Origin: Haliea salexigens DSM 19537
Lineage (GTDB): Bacteria > Pseudomonadota > Gammaproteobacteria > Pseudomonadales > Halieaceae
DNA: 64,000 nucleotides
Reading direction: 5' to 3'
NCBI RefSeq assembly: GCF_000423125.1
Contig: NZ_AUHJ01000013.1
Coordinates: 1-64,000, forward strand
Shown: piece by piece, positions 62,967-64,000 of the stretch
How the letters are laid out: the number at the start of each line of letters is the position of its first letter
Numbering within the stretch: position 1 is the stretch's first letter
Position numbers and translations under genes: made by a program
The notes under the pieces: generated by a model
Seen by the model: the letters and a program-made list of their open reading frames with translations, nothing else
Databases searched by the model: none
What the model was told of the DNA's origin: nothing

Positions 62967-64000
62967 TCACGCGCTTTGGCCCGCCGCGAGGGAGGCGTCG
63001 GCCTCCAGTGGCTTCTGGGCGAAGTGGAAGAAGGCGTACCCGATGGCCAGCAACGGGCACAGCAGGTTGAAAAAGGCAAAGGGCGCATAACTCAGGGTGG
63101 CCACGCCGAGTGTGGCCGACATGTAAGCGCCGCAGGTATTCCAGGGGATGAGGGCCGAGGTGAGTGTGGCGGAATCTTCCAGGGTGCGCGACAGGTTCAG
63201 CCGCGACAGACCGCGACGTGCGTACTCATCGCGAAACATGCGCCCCGGCAGGGCAACGGAAATGAACTGGTCGGCAGCCAGCACGTTGGTGGCGACACAG
63301 GTGCCGACCGTCGCCCCCACCAGCCCCGCCGCGCTGTGCACACGCTGCAGGATCTTGCGCAACAAGTGGTCGAGGATGCCGGTGCGCTCCAGTGCGCCGC
63401 CAAAGGCCAGTGCACAGATAATCAGCCACACCGTGTTGAGCATGCTGCTCATGCCGCCCTTGCTCAGCAGGTCGTCGAGAAAACTGTTGCCGCTGTTGGC
63501 GACATAGCCGTCGAACAGGCTGATCCACACACCTTGCAGCAGCAGCGCGGCCTGGTTGAGTTCAGCGCTGTTGCCGGCCAGCTCGCGCACGGCCTGGGGC
63601 TGGAACAGCACCGCGAACACGGCGCCCACCAGCGCGCTGATGACAATGGAAGGAAACGCGGGGAAGCGCTTGTAGATTAGCCCCAGCATGAGGATCAACG
63701 GCAACAGCAGATGCCAGCCGATAGCGAATTCCTGTGACAGGCTTGTTTGCAGGGCCGCGATTTCCTCGGGGGTTGCGGCCTCGCCGCCCCCGATCAGCAG
63801 AAAGCCCAGCAACGCCAGGGTAAATCCGGGCACCGTGGTCCAGAGCATGTGGCGGATATGGTCGAACAGGTCGACGCCGGTGGCGGCGGCAGCGAGGTTG
63901 GTGGTGTCCGACATGGGGGAGAGCTTGTCGCCGAAGTAGGCGCCGGACACAATGGCGCCGGCGGTGATGGCCGGTGACAGACCGAAGCTGCCGGCGATAC
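62967..64000 (-). CDS. nhaC: NhaC-family Na+/H+ antiporter, N-terminal part beyond the window
   Basis: The frame is open at base 64000 (last visible: SPAITAGAIVSGAYFGDKLSPMSDTTNLA, given here as landmarks). About 344 residues of the C-terminal part are present, with helices and the conserved NSGNSFLDDLLSKGGMSSM, ATNVLAADQFISVALPGRMF and LTSALIPWNTCGAYM. Exchanges Na+ for H+; some members exchange malate/lactate. The ATG inside the visible part is internal. Confidence 0.93.
   Translation of the reverse strand, partial: IAGSFGLSPAITAGAIVSGAYFGDKLSPMSDTTNLAAAATGVDLFDHIRHMLWTTVPGFTLALLGFLLIGGGEAATPEEIAALQTSLSQEFAIGWHLLLPLILMLGLIYKRFPAFPSIVISALVGAVFAVLFQPQAVRELAGNSAELNQAALLLQGVWISLFDGYVANSGNSFLDDLLSKGGMSSMLNTVWLIICALAFGGALERTGILDHLLRKILQRVHSAAGLVGATVGTCVATNVLAADQFISVALPGRMFRDEYARRGLSRLNLSRTLEDSATLTSALIPWNTCGAYMSATLGVATLSYAPFAFFNLLCPLLAIGYAFFHFAQKPLEADASLAAGQSA

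Overview
This is a GC-rich gammaproteobacterial chromosome segment. The backbone gene order is the one I associate with Pseudomonas and its marine relatives: yggX-mutY ... hisBHAF ... yibQ-ctpA-envC-gpmI-rhodanese-grxC-secB-trmL-ntrC-ntrB-glnA-typA, then parC ... serB-PilZ protein-efp-epmA. The many TonB receptors, the N-acyl-D-amino-acid deacylase-type amidohydrolase and the arsenosugar-type radical SAM gene point to a free-living, perhaps marine, Cellvibrionales/Halieaceae-like organism. That placement is inference only.

Layout. 1-1691 is the end of an integrated element: an IS21-family istB tail with three 23-bp-spaced terminal repeats, a small HTH gene, and a tyrosine recombinase facing the 3' end of tRNA-Phe (1692-1767, minus). 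1.8-5.6 kb holds a Tat-type class V aminotransferase-fold gene and a TonB receptor. 5.8-10.3 kb holds a DUF883/holin/YqjK/PerM envelope operon, yggX, mutY and a lipoprotein esterase. 10.3-13.5 kb pairs an ArsS-like radical SAM gene with a TVP38-oxidoreductase fusion. 13.7-16.5 kb is hisBHAF. 16.5-23.5 kb contains all four fumarate reductase genes on the minus strand, but frdAB and frdCD are separated by a Fur-box-preceded TonB receptor/PepSY pair. An EAL phosphodiesterase and an SLC13 permease follow.

26.8-31.3 kb is the most unusual part: a lower-GC integron gene-cassette array with no integron integrase in the window (a CALIN-type cluster). Six consecutive short same-strand genes are each followed by an attC-like site. 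In four cassettes the 7-bp R'' box is the exact complement of the first 7 bases at that cassette's own left boundary; in the other two it matches 6 of 7. One attC is split by an intact IS3-family element with a 4-bp target duplication, and one cassette gene carries an in-frame TGA. Products are unknown membrane, secreted and TPR-like proteins plus a PaiB-type flavin-binding protein. A MarR regulator with an overlapping promoter/operator and several small genes link the array back to the backbone.

34-50 kb is housekeeping: cell-wall maintenance (YibQ, CtpA, EnvC), GpmI, redox and SecB export genes, and the nitrogen regulon. The nitrogen genes carry recognisable regulatory DNA: a sigma-54 promoter and two tandem NtrC sites upstream of glnA, and a palindromic NtrC-like site upstream of ntrBC. 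50-64 kb carries parC, an inserted TetR/amidohydrolase/SDR block, a YtjB/Smp-like gene divergent from serB, a PilZ-type gene, efp with its modification enzyme epmA, a thioesterase, and the start-truncated nhaC that leaves the window.
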